Assembly (NCBI GenBank): GCA_035491895.1
Contig: DATJJY010000054.1
Span: forward strand, 1 to 19,482
Source: DASTHG01 sp035491895
GTDB lineage: Bacteria > Gemmatimonadota > Gemmatimonadetes > Gemmatimonadales > GWC2-71-9
Direction: 5' to 3'
Length of the DNA: 19,482 nucleotides
Position 1 is the stretch's first letter; each line of letters opens with the position of its first letter. The translations under genes were made by a program, and so were the position numbers. Under the pieces are notes generated by a model. The model was not told the DNA's origin, searched no databases, and saw only the letters and a program-made list of their open reading frames with translations. Shown here in pieces: positions 1 through 6,975 of this stretch.

Positions 1-41
1 GCGAAATCAAGTTTCGGATTGAAGGCGAATTGCTTGCTCAT
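1..41 (-). CDS. SRPBCC/AHSA1-family protein, N-terminal fragment
   Basis: Only the first 13 codons are in the window (MSKQFAFNPKLDF, then the left edge). The ATG at 41-39 overlaps the TGA of the upstream ArsR-type gene in an ATGA arrangement, so the two are translationally coupled. Small ArsR regulators without cysteines are very often followed by an AHSA1/SRPBCC (START-like, hydrophobic ligand-binding) protein. The opening residues resemble the usual start of that family, just before its first beta strand. The family call rests mainly on this context because the fold itself lies outside the window. Confidence 0.6.
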   Translation of the reverse strand, partial: MSKQFAFNPKLDF

Positions 42-379
42 GCGTCTGTTTCCTTCTGCTTGAGTTGTTTGACGTAGTGGTCGAACCGGTCCAGTCGAGC
101 TTCCCACAACTGGCGACGCGCGGTCAGCCAGTCTTCAACGACCTTGAACCGTTCCGGTGCGATCTCATAGGTCCGCACTCGCCCGCGTTTTGTCGACCTC
201 ACCAGTCGGCTCTGTTCGAGCACCGAGAGGTGCTGCACGAACGACGGGAGCTGCATGTCGAACGGTGCCGCCAGTTCGCTGACGGTGGCTGGTCCGACAG
301 ACAGTCGCTCCAGGACCTTCCGCCGAGTCGGGTTGGACAAGGCGTGAAAAACTTCGTCAGCGGCTGGGGATTGAACCAT
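38..379 (-). CDS. ArsR/SmtB-type winged-helix transcriptional repressor
   Basis: A 113-residue protein, normal for the family. Residues 8-30 hold the opening helices (LSNPTRRKVLERL), which is a hallmark of ArsR regulators. The helix-turn-helix covers about residues 31-60, with the recognition helix near PSFVQHLSVLEQ. The basic wing is at 61-73 (RSTKRGRVRTYEI), followed by a long C-terminal helix for dimerisation. There is no cysteine and no clear metal-binding histidine cluster, so metal sensing is unlikely. It belongs to the non-metal ArsR group that controls AHSA1/SRPBCC genes. The ATG is at 379-377, with only a weak GGGACGG sequence before it. The stop overlaps the SRPBCC start by 4 bp. 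A promoter and half-sites at 423-463 suggest autoregulation. The family call is secure and the ligand is unknown. Confidence 0.9.
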   Translation of the reverse strand: MVQSPAADEVFHALSNPTRRKVLERLSVGPATVSELAAPFDMQLPSFVQHLSVLEQSRLVRSTKRGRVRTYEIAPERFKVVEDWLTARRQLWEARLDRFDHYVKQLKQKETDA

Positions 380-422
380 TGTCGAACCGTCCCAATGCTG
401 GGTTATCCGATCTGACCGAGGG

Positions 423-451
423 ATTCTACAGCCGTTGAATACTTTTGTAAA
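423..451 (-). promoter_or_regulatory. Sigma-70-type promoter for the ArsR-SRPBCC operon
   Basis: On the minus strand a -35 hexamer TTTACA (451-446) is followed by a 17-bp spacer and a -10 hexamer TAGAAT (428-423). Each matches the consensus at five of six positions. Transcription would start near 415, leaving a leader of about 36 nt before the ATG at 379. The local AT-richness stands out against the GC-rich surroundings. Confidence 0.6.
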
Positions 452-463
452 TACCTAAGTATT
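438..463. promoter_or_regulatory. Probable ArsR operator: inverted and direct AATACTT half-sites
   Basis: AATACTT at 438-444 and AAGTATT at 457-463 form a perfect 7-bp inverted repeat with a 12-bp spacer. A third related copy, AATACCT at 450-456, abuts the right arm, so 450-463 is itself a 14-bp near-palindrome (12 of 14 positions symmetrical). The cluster overlaps the -35 box of the minus-strand promoter. It also overlaps a weak plus-strand candidate (TTGTAA at 445-450, TATCTT at 467-472) pointing to the lipoprotein gene. Binding by the adjacent ArsR protein is inferred from position and symmetry. Confidence 0.5.
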
Positions 464-574
464 GGCTATCTTGGAAACGGAGGCCCTTCACTTTCACGCG
501 CACAAACGACACGCAAGGTTGCACGGACGAGGTCGACAGTTGCACAAGCGGATAGCTTTCCCTCAGTGCGCCAC

Positions 575-1906
575 ATGCCATACCATCGCGGTTCAAGCGC
601 AGCCTCTGTCATGCTGGTCGTCTGGGCGACTGCCTGCCTTGAGGCGCCCACGGACAGCCTGTCCGATAGCGTCGAAGTCCGGCTCGCCAACCCCGCGGCC
701 TGGCCTGGCAGCGACCTCGTCTTTGTCTCAAGGGCGCTCGCGAGCCAACAGGCGCTGCCGGTCGTCCTGCTTGACACACTCCATCTGGCCGTTGCACGAC
801 GCGATGATTCCACGATCACCGCCCGCCTGCCGGACACGAGCGGTGTGTTCGCACTGCACCTGAAGCTCCGGGGTGGGGACCGCTACGGCACTGTACGGAT
901 CGCCGGGTTCGCCGGCCGGGCGGACGCACCTCCGCTCACCGGGTGGCCGCTGGCGCTCTCGCCGCGGTCGCCCGTTGTGATCGTGGCAGCCGAAAGCAGT
1001 CTGGTGGAGCTCGACATGCAGACCGGCGTGACGGCGGACCTCAGCATCCGCCACAGCAGCAGTTGTGCCGTATCGCCCGGTCCTTCCTTTCGGGCTCGCG
1101 CCGTCGTGGCGCAGGGAGGGGCGGGAAGCTGCGAGCGTGCCGTGACCTGGGCCCTGGGCTCGACCCCTTCACCGCTTGATAGCGGGCCAACAGCGAGTGC
1201 CGCGGACAGAATCTGGGCCGAACTTTCGCCAGGCATGTGGCTGCAGGCGTCACACCATTTCATCACGGTGTACGGATCGGGAGCGACCATACTCACCGAG
1301 CAATTGGAATCCGGTGAGCGCGTACTGTTCTCGCCCGACCGTTCGCTCGCCATCGTTCTGGCGGCGTTTGCGCCGAACGACGTGCCCATCCTCGAAAGTG
1401 CCACCGGGACGATAAAGTTCCGGTTACCGCTGGCCCAGGCTGAAGCCATTGCCTTCTCAACGGACGGCGATACGATCTTCGCCGCGGGCCGGGCGAGCTT
1501 CGACGGCGGGGAGCCGGAGCGCCTGCTAGCGGCCTCTGCGGCATCGGGACACGTCGCGATCGACACGCCCCTGACGATGCCCATGCTGTTGGACCTCGGG
1601 CTCGACCCTGAGGGCCCGTGGCTGTACGGCGTCGCGCTCACCGACGACGGCGTACTATGGCAACCGATCATTCACGTTTTCGATCGGCACACGCTGGGCT
1701 ATATCGCGAGCCTTCGGCCACCGACCGCGGTTGTTTGCCGCGCGCTGTTCTGCGGGCAGGTGGGCCTGGCGATCAGTGCCTCGGACCGCAAACTCTACGT
1801 ACTGGAGATCGCCGGCTGGGGGCCGACCTCAATCACCATCCCCTCCGGCATCTATGCCTTCGATCTCGTGCCCATGACACAGGCGGGCCAGATTCTGTCG
1901 CCGTAG
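575..1906 (+). CDS. Predicted lipoprotein, beta-propeller-like, function unknown
   Basis: About 443 residues. I chose the ATG at 575 because it gives a compact lipoprotein signal: a basic start, a hydrophobic stretch (SVMLVVW) and the lipobox ATAC with Cys21. A GTG three codons upstream is also possible. No good ribosome-binding site is visible for either. After the signal the protein is rich in short beta-strand blocks. Several propeller-blade-like phrases describe stored values and extremes (VLFSPDRSLAIVLAAF, AIAFSTDGDTIFAAG, GLAISASDRKLYVLEI), resembling WD40/YVTN-type repeats in surface proteins. Four further cysteines (SCAV, SCERA, VCRALFC) could form disulfides. There is no enzymatic motif. 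It is convergent with the PQQ dehydrogenase, and nothing nearby shares its strand. The function is not recognised. Confidence 0.7.
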   Translation: MPYHRGSSAASVMLVVWATACLEAPTDSLSDSVEVRLANPAAWPGSDLVFVSRALASQQALPVVLLDTLHLAVARRDDSTITARLPDTSGVFALHLKLRGGDRYGTVRIAGFAGRADAPPLTGWPLALSPRSPVVIVAAESSLVELDMQTGVTADLSIRHSSSCAVSPGPSFRARAVVAQGGAGSCERAVTWALGSTPSPLDSGPTASAADRIWAELSPGMWLQASHHFITVYGSGATILTEQLESGERVLFSPDRSLAIVLAAFAPNDVPILESATGTIKFRLPLAQAEAIAFSTDGDTIFAAGRASFDGGEPERLLAASAASGHVAIDTPLTMPMLLDLGLDPEGPWLYGVALTDDGVLWQPIIHVFDRHTLGYIASLRPPTAVVCRALFCGQVGLAISASDRKLYVLEIAGWGPTSITIPSGIYAFDLVPMTQAGQILSP

Positions 1907-1965
1907 CGGAACACACTCCGGACAAAGTATCACTGGCGCGCCGCCAACTGGGATTTCGGCGAGAC

Positions 1966-3672
1966 CTATTGCAGCGAGAACGCCCACACGGCACCGTCGC
2001 CGGCAACGAGCACGTACTGCTGACCGTCCAGAGTGTAGGTCTCCGGCGCGTTGTCGACCGAACCGATCTGGGCATGCCAGAGCGGCGTCGGGGGCTTCGC
2101 CCCCTGCAGGCCGTACGCCACCAGGCTCCCCGATCCGTCGTGCATGAACAGCAGACCACCCGCCGTCGTGAGCAATCCGATGCCGCCACCGCCTCCCCAG
2201 AGACGATACTTCCAGGCGAGCTTGCCCGTCTGGTAATCGATCGCGATGAGGGACGCGCCGAGCGATCCTACGTCGACCTGCTCGCTGCCACCCAACCCGA
2301 CGAGCATGCGCGGATCCGTGTTCGTCAGGTAATACATCGTATAGACCTCGTGCAGCACGATATAGAAGAGCCCCGTCTGCGGACTGTAGCTCGGCGGATT
2401 CCAGTTCGTCGCGCCGCCGTTGTCCGGTGAGACGAGCGACCCGGCGACTGTATTGTCCTTGGCCGGGTTGCGCACCGGCTGTCCCTTGGCGTTCAGCCCC
2501 GCGGCCCAGTTGGCGGCGTCCGAGTACTTCACGGTGAGCAGGTGCTCGCCCGTGGTGCGGTCCAGCACGAAGAAGTAGCCGTTGCGTGCCGCCTGCATCA
2601 CCAGCTTGCGGGGCTTCCCCGCGAACGTCCCGTCGACCAGCACCGGCGGCTGAGTCGAATCCCAATCGTGTGTGTCGTTGGGCGACGTCTGGTAGTACCA
2701 CACGATCTTCCCGGTGTTGACGTTCACCGCCACCACCGCGCAGGTGTAGAGGTTCGTGTGCGTATCACGCGGTGCGCGCAGCGCCGCCGTATAGGCGGGC
2801 ACCGGATTCCCCGTGCCGAAAATGTAGAGCTGCGTTTCGGGATCGTATGAGCCCGGCATCCACACCTGCGCGCCGCCGTGGCGCGCCGCGTCCAGACTCC
2901 CCCAAGTGCTGAGCGCCGCATCCCCTTTCTCCATCGGCACAGTGTAGAGCTTCCACTGCAGCTCCCCCGTGGTTGGATCGAACGACTGCAGGAATCCCGG
3001 CGCATCGAGATCGTCGCCCGTGCCCACGAGCACGTGATTGCCCACCACCACCGGTGCCATCGTCGAAAAGTATTGCTGGCTGAAGTCGGAGATTTCCTTG
3101 TGCCAGCGCTCCGCTCCGGTTTTCGCGTCGAGCGACACCAGATAGTCGTCGGGTGTCTCGAAGTAGAGCCAGTCGCCGTACATTGCCATCCCACGACTGC
3201 CGATGTGCGTGCCGCCGCGCGATTTCCACCAGTAGTGCCAGAGCACGTGCCCGTCGCGCGCGTCGATCGCCCACGCGTTGTCCGGCGAGGAGAGGTAGAG
3301 GATGCCGTTGACCTGCAGGATCGATCCCGAGAGACGCGGGCTGCCGCTGGTCGATCCCGGTGCATTCACCGGATTCTCGGCGACACCACCCGTGATGGCA
3401 GGAGGCCCGGGAGGCGGCCCGAACCAGTTGCCCTCGCCGCCACCGGCTCCAGCCGTCAGGCGCCGCACCCACGCGAGCGTGAGGTGCCGCACGTTGGTCG
3501 TGTCGATCTGGTTGAGCGTACTGAAGCGGCGCTGGCTGTAGTCGCCCGCGTAGGTCGGCCAGGCGTTGGTGGCGGGCCTGGTCAGCGTGGCGGAGTCCAA
3601 ACCTTGGGCTCCCAGGGAACTGCCGGTCAGACAGGACCCGATCAGGAGAACGAGGGCAACTGTTCGCGTCAT
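1966..3672 (-). CDS. PQQ-dependent alcohol-dehydrogenase-type quinoprotein (periplasmic)
   Basis: A 568-residue protein if started at the ATG at 3672, which gives a clean signal peptide (MTRTVALVLLIGSCLTG, cleavage near LGA-Q). An upstream start at 3711 would put a basic stretch before it. The fold is the eight-bladed PQQ propeller. It opens with WPTYAGDYSQRRFSTLNQI, the usual first-blade motif, and has repeated DAKTGAERW and NVNTGKIVW blade phrases. GTGNP sits near residue 288 and SPNDTHDWDSTQPPVL at 331-345, where Asp336/Asp338 occupy the catalytic-base region. RNGYFFVLDRTTGE follows. Family members oxidise alcohols or polyols with PQQ and Ca2+. The adjacent-cysteine pair typical of methanol and ethanol dehydrogenases is absent (GSRG lies at about 158-161), and there is no fused cytochrome domain. 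The dihaem cytochrome just upstream would accept the electrons. The substrate is unknown. Confidence 0.88.
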   Translation of the reverse strand: MTRTVALVLLIGSCLTGSSLGAQGLDSATLTRPATNAWPTYAGDYSQRRFSTLNQIDTTNVRHLTLAWVRRLTAGAGGGEGNWFGPPPGPPAITGGVAENPVNAPGSTSGSPRLSGSILQVNGILYLSSPDNAWAIDARDGHVLWHYWWKSRGGTHIGSRGMAMYGDWLYFETPDDYLVSLDAKTGAERWHKEISDFSQQYFSTMAPVVVGNHVLVGTGDDLDAPGFLQSFDPTTGELQWKLYTVPMEKGDAALSTWGSLDAARHGGAQVWMPGSYDPETQLYIFGTGNPVPAYTAALRAPRDTHTNLYTCAVVAVNVNTGKIVWYYQTSPNDTHDWDSTQPPVLVDGTFAGKPRKLVMQAARNGYFFVLDRTTGEHLLTVKYSDAANWAAGLNAKGQPVRNPAKDNTVAGSLVSPDNGGATNWNPPSYSPQTGLFYIVLHEVYTMYYLTNTDPRMLVGLGGSEQVDVGSLGASLIAIDYQTGKLAWKYRLWGGGGGIGLLTTAGGLLFMHDGSGSLVAYGLQGAKPPTPLWHAQIGSVDNAPETYTLDGQQYVLVAGDGAVWAFSLQ

Positions 3673-3727
3673 GAGCCCACCAGAGTGTAGGCGTTTGGTG
3701 CTACGCCGCACAATTGCCCGGATCGCA

Positions 3728-4609
3728 TCATTTCAGCGTGACGAAATAAGCGGTCAGGTCATGAATGTCTGCGTCGCGCCACTGCGGCAGCATGTCGATG
3801 TGCCACTGCAGCGGATTGGTCACGACGACCTTCGGGATCGAGTCGTGCCGGGCAAAGCTCCTGTACGTCCCGTTCGAGTCTCGCAGCGCGATAATGAAGG
3901 CGGAGATGTGATCGAGCGCTCCCTGCACGCGTTCCCCCGAGGGGAACGTCACGGTCACCGTCACGGGCTGCTGCTTCACCGGCGGAGCGCCGGCTGACCG
4001 GCGCCGCATGCCATAGCCGCCGCCCGAGACGATCAGGTTTTGAATCATCTTGGGTTCGTAGCGGCCGCCGATCCCGGCAAGATCTCCCGTCGTCGAATGG
4101 CATTGCGTGCAGCGTCCGGCTCCATTGAAATAGGCCGCTCCCGCCTTCGCGTCGCCCACCAGGATGTCGAGCCTGCTCGGCTCGCCACGATCGGACAGCG
4201 GCTGGCTGTGCAGCCAGGCGGCGATGTCGGTGATGTCCGCCGCGGAGAGCGCGAACTTCGGCATCCCCGCGGATGGAATGCCGTTCTGGACGATCGGCGT
4301 GATCACCTCGCCGTTCTGATCGCGCAGCACCACCTGGTCACGCACCAGGTTCGGGCCCTTCTCTCCCCCTCTGGCATCCGAGCCGTGGCAGAAGCTGCAG
4401 TTGCTGCGGAAGAGCAGCTGGCCGTGGGCGACCTGCTCGGGAGCAGCGGGCGGATGCACCGGGTAGTCGGGAGCTCGCTCGCGAGGCGCTGGAGCCGGGG
4501 CAGGAGCGGGGCGCGCTGGAGTCTGCGCTGACGCGTGCGGAGCCGACAGCGACGTGACACCTGCGACGATGGCTATGCCGCAGAACCGAAACCGGCTGCG
4601 TGAAGGCAT
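3728..4609 (-). CDS. Dihaem cytochrome c, electron acceptor of the PQQ dehydrogenase
   Basis: A 293-residue exported protein with a signal peptide (residues 1-29, ending ASA-Q) and an Ala/Pro-rich linker at 30-57. The first c-type domain has CSFCH at 71-75 with a GMPKF methionine ligand at about 116. The second has CTQCH at 167-171. Residues 217-252 (VTFPSGERVQG, then IALRDSNGTYRSF) match an insertion common in cytochromes beside PQQ dehydrogenases. The protein ends DIHDLTAYFVTLK, a typical last helix. Methionines 188, 201 and 273 are candidates for the second haem's axial ligand. It lies 55 bp upstream of the dehydrogenase on the same strand, so the two are very likely co-transcribed. It probably passes electrons to a terminal oxidase. 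No clear Shine-Dalgarno is seen before the ATG at 4609. Confidence 0.9.
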   Translation of the reverse strand: MPSRSRFRFCGIAIVAGVTSLSAPHASAQTPARPAPAPAPAPRERAPDYPVHPPAAPEQVAHGQLLFRSNCSFCHGSDARGGEKGPNLVRDQVVLRDQNGEVITPIVQNGIPSAGMPKFALSAADITDIAAWLHSQPLSDRGEPSRLDILVGDAKAGAAYFNGAGRCTQCHSTTGDLAGIGGRYEPKMIQNLIVSGGGYGMRRRSAGAPPVKQQPVTVTVTFPSGERVQGALDHISAFIIALRDSNGTYRSFARHDSIPKVVVTNPLQWHIDMLPQWRDADIHDLTAYFVTLK

Positions 4610-4712
4610 CGGCGGAAGGTAACGCGGTTTATGAAGATGTGCCGAATGTGAGATATCCCCTCATCATCTTCTCATCATCATTTCATTCGTGCATCGGAAC
4701 AATCTCTGAACC
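4610..4712. promoter_or_regulatory. Divergent intergenic region with an 11-bp-spaced CTCATCATC repeat
   Basis: This 103-bp gap separates the cytochrome operon (minus) from the haem-binding-domain operon (plus), so it should hold both promoters. CTCATCATC occurs at 4660-4668 and again at 4671-4679. The start-to-start distance is 11 bp, about one helical turn. No convincing -35/-10 pair could be read on either strand. The repeat may be a regulator site or simple low-complexity sequence. Confidence 0.3.
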
Positions 4713-5171
4713 ATGAGCAGACGACTGAAGCTGGGCGCCGTCGCCTTCGTCGTCGTCTTCGCCGCCGCGCAACTGGTTCGTCCCGAGCGTGCGAACCCGC
4801 CGATCGATGCCAGCCGCACGATCGCGGCGCGCGTGGGGACGGCGAGTGGACTGAGCGCCGTCCTGGATCGCGGGTGCGGCCAATGTCATTCCAACGCGAC
4901 CGTGTGGCCGTGGTACAGCAACATCGCGCCCGTCTCCTGGCTCATGGCGTATGCCGTGAAGCAAGGGCGCCGGGCGGTCAACTATTCCGAGTGGGCCGCG
5001 TATCCACCGGAGCGGCAGCGGGCGCTGCTGGGTGCGTCGTGCCGGGCCGCGTCGAGCGGCAAGATGCCCGGGAGCCTCTACACGCGGCTGTACCCCGAGA
5101 CGCGCCTCTCACCCCAGGACGTCGAGACGATCTGCGCGGCATCGCGCTCGGCCGAAGCGGAGCAGCCATGA
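4713..5171 (+). CDS. Haem-binding-domain protein (single CxxCH, membrane-anchored)
   Basis: A 152-residue protein. An N-terminal hydrophobic segment (about residues 7-22) is a signal anchor. The periplasmic part has a single covalent haem site CGQCHSN at 55-61 followed by VWPWYSNIAPVSW, which is the signature of the small haem-binding domain (Haem_bd, PF14376). The following EWAAYPPERQRALL and the C-terminal LSPQDVETIC segment fit the rest of that domain. It starts a plus-strand operon, and its TGA overlaps the next ATG by 4 bp. It is divergent from the dihaem cytochrome, so both could serve the same periplasmic redox chemistry (inference). No Shine-Dalgarno is evident before the ATG at 4713. 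The domain call is strong and the partner is unknown. Confidence 0.85.
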   Translation: MSRRLKLGAVAFVVVFAAAQLVRPERANPPIDASRTIAARVGTASGLSAVLDRGCGQCHSNATVWPWYSNIAPVSWLMAYAVKQGRRAVNYSEWAAYPPERQRALLGASCRAASSGKMPGSLYTRLYPETRLSPQDVETICAASRSAEAEQP

Positions 5172-5650
5172 CGACCACAACCCTCGAAACGAAAGTCCAC
5201 GACTTTCTGGCCCAGAAGCGCATTGCGGTGGCCGGCGTGTCGCGCGACAAGAGCCACCACCCCGCCGGCAATCTGATCTATCAGCGGTTGAAGAAGACCG
5301 GGCACGACGTCTTTCCGGTCAACCCGAACATGCAGAGCTTCGAAGGCGATCGCTGTTATCCCGACCTGCCATCGATCCCGGGCGGGGTCGATGGCGTGGT
5401 GATCATTACGCGACCTGAGACCACGGAACGGATCGTGCGCGACTGCGGCACCGCCGGTGTCCGCCGCGTCTGGATGCATCAATCCATGGCGAAGGGATCG
5501 AGTGTCTCGCCCGCCGCGGTCGAGTACTGCCGGCAACACGATATCAACCTGATCGCCGGAGCCTGCCCGATGATGTTCGGCCCGGACGTCGACTTCGGAC
5601 ACACGTGCATGCGGTGGATCATGAAACTCAGCGGGGGACTACCCGCATGA
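5168..5650 (+). CDS. CoA-binding Rossmann-fold protein (YccU-like)
   Basis: A 160-residue cytosolic protein of the CoA_binding_2 family. The nucleotide-binding opening is IAVAGVSRDKSHHPAGNLIYQRL (about 19-41), with the Rossmann glycine loop GVSRD. VFPVNPN and GVDGVVIITRPE form the second and third strands, and VWMHQSM (101-107) plus NLIAGACPMMF (127-137) are family landmarks. The C-terminus GHTCMRWIMKLSGGLP is also usual. The family resembles the CoA-binding half of succinyl-CoA synthetase and is thought to bind CoA or a related ligand; no reaction is established. I set the start at 5168 because GGAG lies 6 nt upstream and the ATG overlaps the previous stop. An upstream in-frame extension would run over the preceding gene. 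Confidence 0.88.
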   Translation: MTTTTLETKVHDFLAQKRIAVAGVSRDKSHHPAGNLIYQRLKKTGHDVFPVNPNMQSFEGDRCYPDLPSIPGGVDGVVIITRPETTERIVRDCGTAGVRRVWMHQSMAKGSSVSPAAVEYCRQHDINLIAGACPMMFGPDVDFGHTCMRWIMKLSGGLPA

Positions 5651-6129
5651 CACGGCGCCAGGCTGCCTGGATTCTCATCCTCATCGCCGATGCGGGATTT
5701 CTCGCCTGGGGCGCGATGGCGGCTGCCTTGCCGGATCACCTGCTGGGACCAGGTGGCACGCCGATCCTGACCGCCGGGTACGAGGGCTTCACCCAGGGCT
5801 CGTGGTCGCAGCTCGCGGGCGCGTCTCCGATGACCGCCAAGTACATCGTCCTGCTGTTCCGGATGTACGGCATCTTCAACGTCGTCTTCGGACTGATGGC
5901 GATCGCCATCACGGTCACGGCCTTCCGCCGTGGTGAACGGTGGGCTTGGTGGACGTTGCTCGTCGGCAACACGATCTCATTTGTCGCGGCCATGACGTAC
6001 GACCGAACCGTGAACGCCATCGGGATCTTCGAGCTGTCGGAGTACCTCGGCCTCGCCCTCGTCTGGGGGGCGCTCGCCGTCACCGCTCCATTCCGTGCCG
6101 CGGGGCAGCCGGTTCAGGCGATCGGTTGA
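5647..6129 (+). CDS. Four-helix integral membrane protein, function unknown
   Basis: A 160-residue protein with about four hydrophobic segments: residues 7-27, 65-90, 97-115 and 128-147. A soluble loop at 30-60 contains PILTAGYEGFTQGSWSQLAG, and TAKYIVLLFRMYGIFNVVFG precedes the second helix. The overall shape resembles small uncharacterised membrane proteins common in Acidobacteriota and Gemmatimonadota. No catalytic or metal motif is visible. The ATG at 5647 overlaps the CoA-binding gene's stop by 4 bp, and a GGGGGAC stretch lies upstream, so it is coupled to that gene. I do not recognise a function. Confidence 0.75.
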   Translation: MTRRQAAWILILIADAGFLAWGAMAAALPDHLLGPGGTPILTAGYEGFTQGSWSQLAGASPMTAKYIVLLFRMYGIFNVVFGLMAIAITVTAFRRGERWAWWTLLVGNTISFVAAMTYDRTVNAIGIFELSEYLGLALVWGALAVTAPFRAAGQPVQAIG

Positions 6130-6166
6130 CACGGCTCGCGCGACAGCGTCGCCGCACGAGGAACCC

Positions 6167-6955
6167 ATGAAGCTGGAGGTCATTTCCAAGCACCCACGCG
6201 AGAGCCGGCATCCGACGCCGCTCCTTTTCATCCACGGAATGTTGCATGGCGCCTGGTGCTGGGACGTGCATTTTCTCGATTACTTCGCTCAGCAAGGGTT
6301 CGCCGCTCATGCGGTCAATCTGCGTGGGCACGGGAGCAGTGACGGGCGGGACAAACTGCGCTGGACCCGGATTGCCGACTTCGTCGACGATGTCGCGAGC
6401 GCGGTTCGGGAGCTGCCCAGCCCACCGGTCTTGATCGGGCATTCCATGGGTGGATTCGTGATTCAGAAGTATCTCGAGGATCACGCAGCTGCCGGGGCCG
6501 TATTGCTGTCTTCGCCACCGCCGGTAGGGCTTTTGGGGACAGCCCTCAGGATCGCCCGGCGGCGTCCGTTCGTCTTCGCAAGAGTCAACCTGACGCTCAG
6601 CCTGCAGCCGGTGATCGCCACTCCCCAGTTGGCGCGCGAGGCGTTCTTTTCGGCCGACTTCCCCGATGAACAATTGCGGGCCTATTGGCAATTGATGGAG
6701 GATGAGTCGTACATGGCGTTTCTGGATATGGTCGCTCTGGATCTGCCGAAGCCGGTAAGGGGAAAGACTCCCTTGCTGATCCTGGGCGCTGCGCGGGATA
6801 ACATGCTCAAGCCCAGTGACATCGAAGCGACGGCGCGCGCCTACGACACACAGTCCGAAATCATCCCTGATGTGGCCCACAACAGTATGCTCGAGCTACG
6901 GTGGCAGAGTGTGGCAGAGCGAATTCTGGTTTGGCTGAAAGAACGAAAGCTGTAG
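6167..6955 (+). CDS. Alpha/beta-hydrolase fold protein
   Basis: A 262-residue protein. The oxyanion-hole motif is FIHGMLHGAWCW (21-32) and the nucleophile elbow is GHSMGG with Ser93. Likely triad partners are Asp211 (LGAARDNMLKP) and His238 (PDVAHNSML). A cap-like insertion occupies about 120-195. Family members are esterases, lipases, epoxide hydrolases or peptidases. There is no signal peptide, so it should act in the cytosol. I chose the ATG at 6167 because a GAGG ribosome-binding site precedes it; the frame is open farther upstream but without family sequence. It lies 37 bp after the membrane-protein gene and is probably the last gene of the operon. It is convergent with the ABC exporter genes. 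The substrate is unknown. Confidence 0.87.
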   Translation: MKLEVISKHPRESRHPTPLLFIHGMLHGAWCWDVHFLDYFAQQGFAAHAVNLRGHGSSDGRDKLRWTRIADFVDDVASAVRELPSPPVLIGHSMGGFVIQKYLEDHAAAGAVLLSSPPPVGLLGTALRIARRRPFVFARVNLTLSLQPVIATPQLAREAFFSADFPDEQLRAYWQLMEDESYMAFLDMVALDLPKPVRGKTPLLILGAARDNMLKPSDIEATARAYDTQSEIIPDVAHNSMLELRWQSVAERILVWLKERKL

Positions 6956-6975
6956 ACCCACACCTGCTTCTGGGC

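Noticed and set aside
883..1671. A 262-codon minus-strand frame inside the predicted lipoprotein gene
   Set aside because: Serine/alanine-rich low-information text with no motif. The plus-strand frame has a signal sequence and blade-like repeats.
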